Positions 1 through 10,124 of a DNA stretch of 20,858 nt are shown in pieces. The notes beneath the pieces are model-generated. The model was given only the letters and a program-made list of their open reading frames with translations, was not told where the DNA came from and did not search any database. The DNA lies in NCBI GenBank assembly GCA_003833135.1, contig QZLH01000634.1, positions 5,869-26,726 of the forward strand, given 5' to 3'. Both the position numbers and the translations under genes were made by a program. This stretch comes from Oehlia diaphana (lineage: Eukaryota > Glomeromycota > Glomeromycetes > Glomerales > Glomeraceae). Each line of letters opens with the position of its first letter. Position 1 is the first letter of the stretch.

Positions 1-526
1 GGCGAAAAAATGGAACCCGATACGATATCGAAAATTTGACTCCTACAGTTAAACACGGTGGTGGTGGTGTTATGATGTGGGATGCTTTTCAGGAAAAGGA
101 CTGGGACCATTGGTAAAAGTAGATGGTAAAATGAATAGGTTAGATTATATTGATATTTTAGAAAAAAATTTACTGCCATTCATTCGATCAAAACATCACA
201 GGCAACGTTACGCATTTCAGGATGATAATGCTCTGGTTCATACCGCAAGAGATGTTAAAAATTGGATTGTACAGAAAAAGATTAAGATTCTTCCGGATTG
301 GCCTTTCCAATCCCCGGATCTTAATCCTATTGAACATTTGTGGCATGAACTTGAACGAAGACTTCAAAAACGATCTGCACATCCAAAGAATTTTCGTGAA
401 CTTAAAGAAGCATTACAAGATGAGTGGGAAAGAATCCCACCTGAAACTTACATTAATTTAATTGAGAGCATGTTACGTCGAATTGAAGCATGCATTAAAA
501 ACAATGGATGGCCAACTAAATACTAA
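1..526 (+). pseudogene. Tc1/mariner-type transposase, C-terminal part, frameshifted
   Basis: This is the C-terminal DDE catalytic part of a Tc1-like transposase, which would cut and join transposon ends at TA targets; the N-terminal DNA-binding part lies left of the window. Codons starting at position 3 read RKNGTRYDIENL...GGGGVMMW. The frame then shifts at 78-83, where one G of an expected tgg-gga-tgc is missing, and continues as GCFSGKGLG from 80 to the stop at 524-526. Visible family marks are FQDDNALVH (second catalytic Asp), SPDLNPIEHLW (third acidic residue, about 35 residues later) and the typical end GWPTKY. The first catalytic Asp is outside the window. The one-base loss makes this copy non-functional unless it is a sequencing error. 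A terminal repeat follows 31 bp downstream, confirming the element's 3' end. Confidence 0.9.
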
Positions 527-557
527 TTATTATTAATAAAATATAATCTTTATTATT

Positions 558-584
558 TGACCGGATACTTTTGGGAGGGTAGTG
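558..584. repeat. Right terminal inverted repeat of the Tc1-type element
   Basis: The 27-bp stretch ending gggagggtagtg is followed by TA (585-586), the expected target-site duplication of Tc1/mariner elements. Its reverse complement begins CACTACC, the same start as the left terminus of the separate element at 20097. The matching left end is outside the window, so the inverted-repeat pairing is inferred from that similarity and from the position just after the transposase stop. Confidence 0.65.
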
Positions 585-712
585 TATTTGTTACTTTTCA
601 CAATTATTTCTTATAATTTCTCAATTATTACTCATAATTTTCACTATTCCACTTGACCAGCAAGTATCTCCAAAATATAATACGATATAATATGAGGGTT
701 TGACACAGATTT

Positions 713-955
713 ACCCACAACTTACAATCTAGAGGGTTTATTATAGCTTAACCCACAACTTACAATCTAAGGTGTTTTTAAGTTTTTCATGCAACCCTTG
801 TGTTTTAAAGGTTCCCATACAACCACTAGTGTTTTTGAAAGGTTTTCACGCAACCACTTGTATTTTAAAGGTTTCTACGCAACCACTTGTGTTTTAAAGG
901 TTCCCACGCAACTACTTGGGTTTGTAGTTTACCTACAACTTTTTGTGTTTTGTTA
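713..955. repeat. Degenerate short tandem repeat array, about 29-bp period
   Basis: A motif of the form cacgcaaccacttgtgttttaaagg recurs about six times, with successive caac cores at 792, 820, 851, 880, 909 and 936 (spacings 28, 31, 29, 29, 27). It is preceded by two copies of acccacaacttacaatcta at 713 and 751 (38 bp apart). Copies differ by several substitutions, so the array is old or under weak homogenisation. It has no coding frame throughout. Confidence 0.8.
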
Positions 956-2131
956 CTTTGATTAGATTTACTTTCCTGTCGTGAAATCTTATATGACTTT
1001 TATTTTTCTTATATAGTCATATTTTACAATATTTGTAATGACTACCTTAACTCCAATAATTCTGCAGAATTATCTCCTTTAACTCCGATAATTATCTTTT
1101 ATTAACTTCATGATAATTATCTCCTATTCACTTTTACTTCTTATTTATCAAGCTTACAGTTCTCGAAAAAAGTAATCAGAATTGCAAAAAATGCAAAAAA
1201 ATAAAAACCAGTGATTATAATAACTTCAAATTTTGAAAATTTGTTGCTAAATGTGTAAAGGTTATAAATATAAAATTCCAGCCTTATATCTTATTTCTTT
1301 ATCTCACAATCAATTTTTTAATTTGAAAAAAAATATCGTTAAAAATTTAAGCAGTGTGTAAATTTTATAAAGATTTGATATTATTCTCAAACATTTAATA
1401 ATCAGCATGTATATTTGTAATAAAATATTATAAACATAAAAGAATATCTTTTATTAATTTATTAAAATTTTTTTTTGCCATTTAATTAATCAGATTTTCA
1501 GTAAATTTGGATTAAAGTTGACTCAAAAATCATTAATAAAACTCAATTTTAAAAGCATTAAGCTTNCTAATATTAATTAGATTTTATTATAATCCTTCAT
1601 AATTATTATATTTTAAATCCAATTTTGCCCTTCAACTAATATTAAGAGTTAGGGCCAATTGCCGATCAATACGGAAAGTAAACTTTGATTCCAAATTTTT
1701 CAACAGCCAACAAATGATAAAGTGTGAAATTTTTTTTATTAGAATCAACATTATGTAAGCTTTATTTCATATTCATCCAATCCTTAATAAACTACTATTT
1801 GAATGCTGTACCAGAATTTTTAGAATTTTATAGCTTAAATTTTTAACGACTTTTTTTTTCTCAATTAAAAAATTGATTGAGAGATGAGGAAAAGAGATAA
1901 AGGGCTGAAATTTTATATGCATAATATTTACACATTTACCAATAAATTTGGAAAATTTGAAGCAATTTTAATCATTGGATTTTTATTTATTGCACTTTTT
2001 GTAATTCCGATTACTTTTTTCGAGAACTGTATGTATATATATATATTTTTTAAACAATATTTTCGCACGCTTATAGGGATCATGCTGATTTTATTTGACC
2101 GATATTTTCATTATCGTACAATACTAAGTTT

Positions 2132-2147
2132 ATTATCGTACGATAAT
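2132..2147. repeat. Perfect 16-bp palindrome
   Basis: attatcgtacgataat reads the same on both strands. A partial direct copy (ttatcgtac) lies 22 bp upstream at 2111. It could be a dimeric regulator site or chance in AT-rich DNA; there is no other evidence for a role. Confidence 0.5.
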
Positions 2148-2412
2148 ATAGAGCTGTTATATTGGTTAATGTCACGAAGTGAACGTTATACCACCGTATA
2201 TTATCAAAGTAAATATGTAATATAATTGTCACGCGAAATTTATAGTGAAAATGGAAATTCCACTAGTCGTGTAACGCTAAATTATCAATATTTCACGTTT
2301 CATGAGTGTAATATTTGTTACACAAATATTTAACCATAAATAAAGGAAATAAGGAGTTATCCATGAGTTTTGTCCTTTTCTTTTCTTTTTCTTTTTTTTG
2401 TGCAAAAAAAAA

Positions 2413-3858
2413 ATGTGCTACATCAACAAAGACATCCTTTCTATAATATTTAGAAAATTAAACAATGATAAAACATCACTTTATTCCTGCCTTTTAGTTA
2501 ATAAAACTTGGTGCGTGACAGCAATGCCAGTTTTATGGAGAAATCCTTCTGAAAACATTGATTCATCATTAACAGCAAGGAAACAATTCTTTAATGTAAT
2601 ACTTTTACATTTATCAGAGGAATCAAGAGATATTCTGAAGAATCAAGGATTGAATAAACTTATTATTGAAGTTATGAACAAATATCAGCGCCCTTTATTT
2701 AATTATCTAAGCTTCTGGAAATATTTGGATTTATATTTCCTAGAATTCGTAATTTCTTCAAAATTTGATGGAAAATTAAATTCGCATATTATAAGAAACG
2801 AGATATTAAAATTATTCATCAATGAAAATACAATTTTGATACATCTTTTAATTCCACAATATTTTGATTATCAACTACATCTTATTCCAGGGGCTGAATA
2901 TTGTCTCTCGAGACTTAATTCCCTTCATTGTCATGCTGATATCGATCAAAGTATTTTGGAAGGATTTGCTAGACTATGCAAATTGATTAAAAAACTTAGT
3001 CTTGTTAATGTGAATTACTGTACCAATAATTCTGGAATCATTAAATTAATTGAAGAACAAAAAAAACTAAATGATGTCAGTTTTGATGATAATGGAGTAG
3101 AACATGGATCATTCTACGTAAGAAAATCTCTTGAAGATTCATTGATTAAGCATTCTGATTCTGTCCAATACTTGAGAATAAGTTGGATACCTGTTACAAG
3201 AATTCTTTCATCTTTTGTGAATTTAGTAAGTTTAAATATAGCTCAAATAGAATCTAATGTGGCATGTTGGAGAAATATTGAGAATGTGTCATTTCCTCTT
3301 TTAAAAATTCTAAAAGTTCATCAATTTCCATCTGACATTTTAGTAAATTTAATCAAAAATACGAAAGGTGGTCTTTCTGAGATTTGTATATGTTATGATG
3401 GTATTGATAGTGAAAGTCTTTTTCGAGTAATTGGTCAAAGTTGCCCAAATCTAATTTATCTTGAAATATCATTGTATGATAATATTAATTCATTTATCCC
3501 AGTATTTGAAAGTTTATTAATTAACTGTCAATTTTTGAGTGGATTCATTATTGATGTGGAAGATAATTATTTTGGTGAATTTAATTGGTGTGAATTATTC
3601 ATAGTATTAGCTAAATCATCACCAATTAATTTGTTTAAGTTTAAATTTTATTCCAATTGGGGCTTCAAATTGGAAGATATGGAATTATTTCTTAAAAGTT
3701 GGGAAGATAAGAATCCTTTATTATTAGAAATGAGTTTTTGTGTGGTTAGAGATGAAGATAAATTTGAAGATTTACTTAAATATTTTATGGAAAAAGGAAT
3801 GATCGAGTATTACTCAATTAATGGTGGCAAAATTAATGAAAATTTTGAATGGATTTAA
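2413..3858 (+). CDS. F-box protein with degenerate leucine-rich tail
   Basis: This encodes a 481-residue intronless protein. Residues about 1-40 form an F-box: INKDILSIIFRKL, then a Leu-rich helix with SCLLVNKTWC and a PVLWRNP ending, the usual layout of Rhizophagus F-box proteins. The remainder is rich in regularly spaced Leu/Ile/Asn, such as SCPNLIYLEISL and FVNLVSLNI, consistent with diverged leucine-rich repeats that would bind a substrate. F-box proteins link substrates to Skp1-Cul1 ubiquitin ligases; that role is family knowledge. I chose ATG 2413 because the open frame further upstream lacks an ATG and the paralogue at 4770-6221 starts at the equivalent residue. Both proteins end in N-E-x-F-E-W-I. 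A CT-rich tract precedes the start. The gene is convergent with its paralogue, about 0.9 kb away. Product class is confident; the target is unknown. Confidence 0.88.
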   Translation: MCYINKDILSIIFRKLNNDKTSLYSCLLVNKTWCVTAMPVLWRNPSENIDSSLTARKQFFNVILLHLSEESRDILKNQGLNKLIIEVMNKYQRPLFNYLSFWKYLDLYFLEFVISSKFDGKLNSHIIRNEILKLFINENTILIHLLIPQYFDYQLHLIPGAEYCLSRLNSLHCHADIDQSILEGFARLCKLIKKLSLVNVNYCTNNSGIIKLIEEQKKLNDVSFDDNGVEHGSFYVRKSLEDSLIKHSDSVQYLRISWIPVTRILSSFVNLVSLNIAQIESNVACWRNIENVSFPLLKILKVHQFPSDILVNLIKNTKGGLSEICICYDGIDSESLFRVIGQSCPNLIYLEISLYDNINSFIPVFESLLINCQFLSGFIIDVEDNYFGEFNWCELFIVLAKSSPINLFKFKFYSNWGFKLEDMELFLKSWEDKNPLLLEMSFCVVRDEDKFEDLLKYFMEKGMIEYYSINGGKINENFEWI

Positions 3859-4769
3859 AACAATCCTTTATCAAATTTTATTTTATTTTTTTTTTTTTTG
3901 TGTGTGATGTGCGTGCTGTTTTATTATAGTAATTATAAACATTTATTCTCACTTTATAAAAATTGTACTTAAAACTTTTCTATTATCTCTTTCTATCGAT
4001 TGCATCATTTAATAAATATTCAATTATGCTTAATGGTTTAAAATCAGTTTTTTATTTTTACATTTTATATTAAAAAAGCGATTTACGATAGTGTCAATGA
4101 TTGTTTTATCCAAATCATGTAATTGCGAATTAATTATATATTTTGAACTATGCGATATGTAACTAATATAAAAATCACATTTCAAGGAATGTTTGTTTAT
4201 AGAATAATTGAATTTTATAAAGAAAATGATGGGTTTTATAATGTTATGGAATTTTTTGGGATATTAATTACTAATAAATTGAATATTGATAATAGTTATT
4301 TTATTTATGTAGTTTGTAAAATTAATATAAGACATAAGAAAAATATGATAGGGAAAATTAAAAATATTTTATAATCGTCCAGACTTTTCGGTTTTGAGAC
4401 GGAGAGTTTGAATATGTTACCAACACACGCTTAATTATTGTTTGCAATTCGACAATGACGATTGCATTATTCATTTCTCGATTTGACGATCACGATTATT
4501 CATTTCTCGATCCAATAACCAGACTTTACCTTCTTGTGCTCTTTTTTTTCTCTGTAGATTCTTTGGCAACTCTTAATTACAAGAATAAAAAAATTTTATT
4601 TGTTCATAATTATATATGTAACTTGACTATTCATATATAAATTTTATTAATTTTAAAAAAAATAAATGTGTCAAATAAAAAAAAAAAAAGATGTAAGATA
4701 TATAATATAAAAATAGAAATAATTTAAATAAAATTTTGTTATCAAGATGTTTTAAACCTAAATAAAATC
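3859..4769. other. Spacer between the convergent F-box genes
   Basis: This 0.9-kb AT-rich region should hold both 3' ends and polyadenylation signals. Small open frames at 4150-4374 and 4455-4640 have no recognisable features and are probably chance. A local direct duplication (attattcatttctcgat at 4466 and 4495, 29 bp apart) is the only clear structure. Confidence 0.55.
4466..4511. repeat. Two-copy direct repeat, 29-bp spacing
   Basis: The 17-bp sequence attattcatttctcgat occurs exactly at 4466-4482 and 4495-4511. The surrounding gacgat motifs are also repeated, indicating a recent local tandem duplication in noncoding DNA. Confidence 0.75.
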
Positions 4770-6221
4770 TTAAATCCATTCAAAATCTTCATTAATATTT
4801 CTACTAGTACCAATAAAATACTTATTAATTACCCCTTTTGCTTTATATTTTTCATATAAATCATTTAATTTCTGTTTTGCTTCTAAACCTGAAGAATAAT
4901 AATTATTGCTTATTTTTAATAACATAGAATTTCTATCTTTCCAATTATCAAGAAATAATTCTAAATGATCTAATCTGATTACTTTATAAGAAGAAAATTT
5001 AAATTTATATAAACAAATTGGGGATGAATTATTTAATATCTTAAATAATTTATCCCAATTAAATATACTAAAAGTATCAGTATCATATAAATCTATAATT
5101 AATCCATTTAAAAGTTGACAATTTGTTAATAAATTCTCAAGTTCTGAAATAATTATATTAAGATTTGTAAGTAATGATAATTTAAGATATCTAAGATTTG
5201 GACAATTTTTACTAATAGATTGTAGAAGTTCTTTGTTATTAGTACCATCACAAAATACGCTAATTTCATTAAGATTTCCTATTGTATTATCAATTAAATT
5301 TACCAAAATTTTAGAAGGAACTCGTTGAGTTCTTAAAATTCTTAAATTAGGTAATGATAAATTCTCCAAATGATTTGCTTGATCAGATTTTATAAAATGA
5401 AGTATATTGATTTCTAAACTTAATAAATTAACAAGATATGAAAGAATATTTGTAATAGGTTTCCAATCCATTCTTAAATATTGAATAGTATCCACATGAT
5501 TAATTAATGATTTTTCAAGAGTCTTGTTAAATGAATCATTTCTTATTGATCTTCTAGGATAGATGAAACTAATATCATTCAATTTTTTCTGTACTTCAAT
5601 TAATTTGATAATACCATAATTATCAGGAAAGTGATACCAATTATCAAATATTAATTTCTTAATTGATTTGCATATTCCTGCCAATCCCAATAAAACATGT
5701 GGATCAGTAACATCATTACAATGAAAGGATTCAAGTTCTGAAAAACATTTTTCAATTCCAGAAATATGAAGTAATTCATAATCCAAATTTTGTGGAATAG
5801 AAAGATGAATAAAATTTGTGTTTTTATTAATAAATAATTTTAATAACATGTCTTTAGCATTCAAGTTAGATCTTGAAAAAAGTACCGTATCTAAGAAAAG
5901 TAAATTTAAACATTTCCAGAAACTAATATAATTAAATAAAGGATGTTGATATTTTTCTGTAATAGAACTATTAATTCCTTGAATCTTTAAAATATTTCTT
6001 GACTCTTCTGATAAATGTAAAAGAATTACATTAAATAATTTAATAATTTTCTTTGTATAATTAGAATTAATGGTTCTAAAATATTTCCCAGGATCTCTCC
6101 ATAAAATAGGTACCGCTGTTACACACCAACTTCTATTAACTAGAAGACATGAATGAAGGAATTTCTTATCATTTTTTAATTCTTCAAATATAAGGTAAAG
6201 TACATCTTTATCAAGCTTCAT
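4770..6221 (-). CDS. F-box protein, paralogue of the upstream F-box gene
   Basis: This encodes a 483-residue intronless protein on the minus strand with ATG at 6221. The N-terminus is an F-box: MKLDKDVLYLIFEELKND, SCLLVNRSWC, PILWRDPG. It aligns without large gaps to the gene at 2413-3858: both contain FNVILLHLSEES, HPLFNY or RPLFNY, CPNLRYLKLS or CPNLIYLEIS, and end in FEWI. By eye the identity is roughly half or a little under. The C-terminal two-thirds is Leu/Asn-rich and resembles diverged leucine-rich repeats. The expected role is substrate adaptor of an SCF-type ubiquitin ligase (family knowledge). The reading frame is uninterrupted. Its 5' end faces the BTB-TLDc array across 1.44 kb. 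Confidence 0.88.
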   Translation of the reverse strand: MKLDKDVLYLIFEELKNDKKFLHSCLLVNRSWCVTAVPILWRDPGKYFRTINSNYTKKIIKLFNVILLHLSEESRNILKIQGINSSITEKYQHPLFNYISFWKCLNLLFLDTVLFSRSNLNAKDMLLKLFINKNTNFIHLSIPQNLDYELLHISGIEKCFSELESFHCNDVTDPHVLLGLAGICKSIKKLIFDNWYHFPDNYGIIKLIEVQKKLNDISFIYPRRSIRNDSFNKTLEKSLINHVDTIQYLRMDWKPITNILSYLVNLLSLEINILHFIKSDQANHLENLSLPNLRILRTQRVPSKILVNLIDNTIGNLNEISVFCDGTNNKELLQSISKNCPNLRYLKLSLLTNLNIIISELENLLTNCQLLNGLIIDLYDTDTFSIFNWDKLFKILNNSSPICLYKFKFSSYKVIRLDHLELFLDNWKDRNSMLLKISNNYYSSGLEAKQKLNDLYEKYKAKGVINKYFIGTSRNINEDFEWI

Positions 6222-7571
6222 ATTTTATGATATAATTAAAAAATATTAAAGAGGTAGAAATGTTTTATTTGATTTTTTGAGAAAAAAAAAAAATTTCATA
6301 TTAATGATATAAATGGAAAAATTACCCCTTATTTTAAATTTAAAATGAACCTTTGCGTTACAAATAATTAAAGATCTGCAGTCGATGAAATCCTTCTGCG
6401 CCTGCAGCGGCAAATAATTCTCACGGTTATCGATTATTTTACGGCATAAAGAAGTTTATTTAATTTAATAACCTACGAGTTACGACGTATTGTGTAATTT
6501 TTTTTTATTATGGGAAGAAAGAGAAAGGCTTTCTATGAAATAGGTTTTAAATGTATTCATGTAGGTAATTTATTATAAATATACATATATATTTGCTTTC
6601 TATTTTTTTAAACGTGAAGCCAAAATATTTCACTAACTATTTTAATAATGTGGTCCCTGTCAATTAAACATGTATAATTAAATAAGTCTCGAGAAAATAA
6701 TTTTGAATAATTTCCTATATAAGTCTACACAGTTTTAATTTTATGAGCATATTATTATTACAAAGTTGTTAGTAAGGAACTGTATTTAGTATAAAGTAAT
6801 GAATATAAGAGGATAATATATCAGTAATTTACTAAAATTCACAAACTGAAATAAATGCATTAACTATTATAAATTTATAATTACCATTTCACCGTACCGG
6901 AAATGGTCTTTTTTATTATTTATTATTATTTTTTTTTTTTTATTAATAATCATTTATTATCCGTCATAAATATAATGGTCATAACCAAAAATGGAAATTA
7001 TTATCCATTTTCCAATTTATTTATTTAAATATGTTACATCATATTCTTTCCAAATTGGAATTTATGGTTAGATTAATTACTAAAACTAATTATAAAAAAT
7101 ACAATAATACGCCCAATTTCCAATTCAAGATCTGATGTCAATCCGATCATCAATTCGGCGTAGAAATCTAAATCTCATTGTCAAAGTGTTGATCTCGATA
7201 TTATCACACAATTTCACGATTCCGGTGATATAAAAAATGGCCATAATGAAAAGAAATTTAGCAATTTATATTTATTCAATGATAAATCATAAATATTAAA
7301 TTAAACTAAGGAATAGAAACCGTTGTTAGGTCTGAAGCATAAAGATCGAACGTAATTTATTGATTATTGTACAATGAAATCTATCGACTCAGGCGTTCAA
7401 CGGACATTTTGTATCAACATGTCTAGAATTCTTTACTCGTTCCGAGATTCAAAGATATATCCAATATATCCGATAACGCTTGCAGGCGTTGAATCAATCG
7501 ATGTATCCTTTTTCTATATCGGACAATCAACATTCATGTAACACAAAATCACAAACTATCTTTTTAGTAAA
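6222..7571. promoter_or_regulatory. Divergent intergenic region between F-box and BTB-TLDc genes
   Basis: About 1.4 kb lies between two divergently transcribed genes, so it must hold both promoters. Pyrimidine- and purine-rich tracts lie close to each start: on the minus strand near 6280-6295, and a long T tract at 7626-7650 on the plus strand. The patch 6350-6450 is less AT-rich and has two ctgcag sites. No open frame or tRNA was seen. Exact promoter elements for the F-box gene could not be assigned. Confidence 0.45.
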
Positions 7572-7612
7572 GATGTAATGTTACATGGATCTGCAGCAAT
7601 TATATATGTTGG
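7572..7612 (+). promoter_or_regulatory. Core promoter block of BTB-TLDc copy 1
   Basis: The block gatgtaatgttac...ctgcagcaattatatatg matches in order the blocks before copies 2 and 3. It contains a TATA-like tatatat at 7601, 57-64 bp before the ATG. It is the most diverged of the three. The call rests on position and paralogue comparison. Confidence 0.5.
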
Positions 7613-7664
7613 TCCGGTCACAAAATTTTTTTTTTTTTTTTCTTTTTTTTAAAATTTACAGAAC

Positions 7665-9154
7665 ATGGATGATAATAATCTTTTACCAATATTATCACAG
7701 AATTTAATTGAAATTTTAAATGATGAAGAATATTATGATGTTACTATTGAAGTTGGAAATGATCCTTATATAAAGATATTTCGTGCTCATATGGTTATCT
7801 TACATTATCGTTCTACTTGCTTACGAAGAATTTTATCAACTAATAAAAGGAAAAATGATGGAACTTTGTTTCATATAAAATTTCCAAATATTTTACCTGA
7901 AATTTTTCAAATAATCTTAAGGTAAGAAAAAAGTAATGAATTAAAATTTAAATACAAAAATATTTGTATAATAAATTAATTTAAATTTACGTTCTTTACT
8001 ATTTCAGATATATTTATAGTGGAAGAATTACTTTAGAGGAATATGATACTTCAGATATTATTAAAATCTTGGTTGCTGGAAGTGAACTTGGTCTTCAAGA
8101 ATTAATTACTTATTTACAATCCTTTTTGATAAAAACTAAGGCAAGTTGGATGGAACAAAATTTTAATTTAATATATCAAACAAGCTTTAAGGACGATTAT
8201 TTCTTGGAACTTCAAAAATTTTGTACTAATTTAATAAACAAAAAGCCAAATAAGATATTTAAATCTCCAAGTTTCTCTTCAATTCCGGAAAAACTTTTGG
8301 TCTCACTCATTCAAAGTGATAATCTTCAAATGAGCGAAATTCAAGTATGGGAACATGCGCTTAATTGGGGACTTGCTCAAAGCCCAGAGCTTCCTTCTGA
8401 TCCTACAAATTTTTCAAAAGAAGATTTCAAAACTTTAAAGAATAATATGCGTCAATGTATTCCATTTATCAAATTTCATAATTTATCTTCTGAAGAATTT
8501 TCTAATAAAGTATTACCTTATAGAAAAATTTTACCAAAGGATTTATTATATGATGATCTATTAAAATATTTTATGAATCCTAATAACCAATCAATTAGAG
8601 AATCAAAACCTCGTATGACTACTAAAGAATTTAATGTCGATTCCGAAATCATTACATCTCAACATGCTGAATTAATCTCAAAATGGATCGATAAATTAGA
8701 AATTACAGATGATATAAGAAATATGTACGAGTTCAAGTTGTTACTTCGTGGTTCTCGTGATGGTTTTACATCTAAAACATTTCATGAAATCTGTGATAAT
8801 CAATCTCGTACTGTAACAATTATTAAAGTGAAAGGTAGTAAAGAAATTCTTGGTGGATATAATCCAATTGAATGGAAATCTGATAACTCTTACGGTATTA
8901 CTAGCGATAGTTTTATATTCTCCTTTAAGAATCCTGATAATATAGAATATATTTTAGGTCGCGTAAAAGATGAGCAACATGCCACATATAATCATTATGA
9001 TTATGGACCATCGTTTGGTGATGGTGACCTTGATTTACTCGGAGACCATTGTAGTTGTGATAGTTTGAGCTGGACTTATGAATATTATATTGGAGGAACT
9101 ATTGAGAAATTTCTGGTGGAAGAATATGAAGTATACCAAATTAATAATAGTTGA
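7665..9154 (+). CDS. BTB-BACK-TLDc domain protein, copy 1 (two exons)
   Basis: The gene has two exons, 7665-7921 and 8008-9154, with an 86-nt GT-AG intron (gtaaga...tttcag, 7922-8007) splitting the Arg of ILRYIYSG. The product is 467 residues. Residues about 22-100 are a BTB domain (YYDVTIEVG, RAHMVILHYRS, YIYSGRI) for dimerisation and cullin-3 binding. About 105-230 is a BACK-like helical linker (ASWMEQNFNLIYQTS, WEHALNWGLAQ). About 300-467 is a TLDc domain (SKWIDKLEI, LLLRGSRDGF, ILGGYNPIEW, FLVEEYEVYQI), the complete form seen in Rhizophagus proteins. TLDc proteins are linked to oxidative-stress resistance and V-ATPase regulation elsewhere; the role here is unknown. It is the most complete of three tandem copies. 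The start is the first ATG after a T-rich leader. Confidence 0.92.
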
Positions 9155-9348
9155 AGTAGGGTTTGAACTTTTTCTCTTATATTTTAATTTTGACAGTTTA
9201 AATTTAAAGAAATTAAAAACAAAATAATAAAAAAAAACAAGACTGTTAATCGGCCTTATAAAACATCGTTATTTTAATATGATCTGATCTGCTTATGTTT
9301 AGGAATGTTTCCCACAAAATCCTTGATATTAAACTAGAATTTCTTGTA
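9155..9348. other. 3' flank of BTB-TLDc copy 1
   Basis: This noncoding stretch contains the segment from about 9239 (aagactgttaat..., ttttaatatgatct..., cccacaaaatccttgatatt) that recurs after copy 2 (13723-13810) and, more diverged, after copy 3 (16868-16985). It marks the duplicated unit as extending beyond the coding region. Confidence 0.7.
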
Positions 9349-9527
9349 CGAAATTCGATATACCGGAACCTTGATATAACGGAGCATAAGGTCTTGAGAT
9401 ACCGGAATTGGAATCTGGAACGGATTATCATAATCTATACCTCGATATAACGGATTTCTCGAGTTAGCGGATTTTGACAAATTTTACTAATAGAACAGAT
9501 GGTTTCATTATATCGAATTTCGCTGTT
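9349..9527. mobile_element. Pogo-like miniature inverted-repeat element, copy A
   Basis: This 179-bp element begins cgaaattcgatata and ends tatcgaatttcgctgt, with flanking TA at 9347-9348 and 9528-9529. Inside are repeats of the form cgatataacggatt. It aligns with the element at 10125-10311 along its length but lacks a few outermost left bases (acagt). No transposase is encoded, so it would depend on a Tc1/mariner-superfamily (pogo/Fot-type) enzyme elsewhere. The corresponding flank of copy 2 (about 13806-13830) lacks it, supporting mobility. Confidence 0.75.
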
Positions 9528-9529
9528 TA

Positions 9530-10124
9530 TAAACAAACCAAACTGAGTAATAACATAAATGAATTTTGAATAAATTTTCCTATAAATATTTTCAATACTT
9601 TGAACAAAATTTATGAAATTTAAAGTATATTTAGTATATTTGTCATTCAGAAATTGTAGTATTTGTTTAATTCCGCTCGTCTAAATTTTGATAACCATGA
9701 GGAAAGAAGTCTTCATTGTATAATCCATAAATAAACCAATAAACTAGATCTTTAAATCCCATTTACTTATTTTTAATGATATCATATATTATTTACCTAA
9801 CTACTTGACGTTGACGAAAAATGTTAATACGCGTAATAAAATATTTATTAAATTATTCATCTAATCTAATATCACGTTTCCTAAAATTTTTATTTTATAC
9901 CGATAAGATGATGCCAAAGGAGCTATAAAATAGGAATTATGTAAGGTTATTTAAATTTATAAATTAAACCATGTTCAATTACGGAAAAGGATTAAATTGT
10001 GTTGAGAAACTCAATATATTTTCACAAGAAATGCGATGTTTGGTCATAGTGTTTGGATTCATTGTAAATTTTAACACAAACTAGAATCGTCTTATCACAC
10101 CTCGGAAAGGTCTGCTGATAGATA
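9530..10124. other. Duplicated flanks between BTB-TLDc copies 1 and 2
   Basis: This is noncoding. The segment 9660-9755 (ccgctcgtctaaatttt, gaggaaagaagtctt) matches 13905-13980 after copy 2. The segment from 9829 (ttaatacgcgtaataaaa) to about 10080 (taacacaaact) matches 14594-14877 before copy 3. The boundary between duplicated units therefore lies near 9760-9830. Confidence 0.7.

Larger units (their letters stand above)
587..2412. other. AT-rich intergenic spacer before the first F-box gene
   Basis: No convincing gene is seen in this 1.8-kb stretch. It holds a short tandem array (listed separately), one ambiguous base (n at 1566), many poly-A/T tracts, a perfect 16-bp palindrome at 2132-2147, and a small hairpin with 8-bp arms at 2310-2330. 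A 113-codon open frame at 1884-2225 is dominated by codons expected from AT-rich DNA and has no recognisable domain. A pyrimidine-rich tract (about 2371-2400) immediately precedes the F-box start and may be part of its core promoter, as is common in fungi. Confidence 0.6.

Noticed and set aside
188..461. Open frames on both strands inside the Tc1 transposase
   Set aside because: They overlap the transposase frame and have no family features; shadows of the real coding sequence.
713..955. CRISPR array
   Set aside because: The repeats are degenerate, have no unique spacers of fixed length, and the genome is fungal; it is a plain tandem repeat.
1566..1566. Ambiguous base n
   Set aside because: A single undetermined base in AT-rich spacer, an assembly mark and not a biological feature.
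1884..2225. 113-codon frame with hydrophobic stretches, possible membrane protein
   Set aside because: Phe/Ile/Tyr richness is expected from A/T-rich codons; no motif, no paralogue in the window, and it contains simple tat repeats.
4150..4640. Two small frames (74 and 61 codons) between the F-box genes
   Set aside because: No recognisable domain; the second spans a noncoding-looking direct duplication and lies where 3' ends are expected.
9246..9431. 61-codon minus-strand frame
   Set aside because: It runs through pogo-like element copy A; similarity to the other minus frame comes from the repeat.
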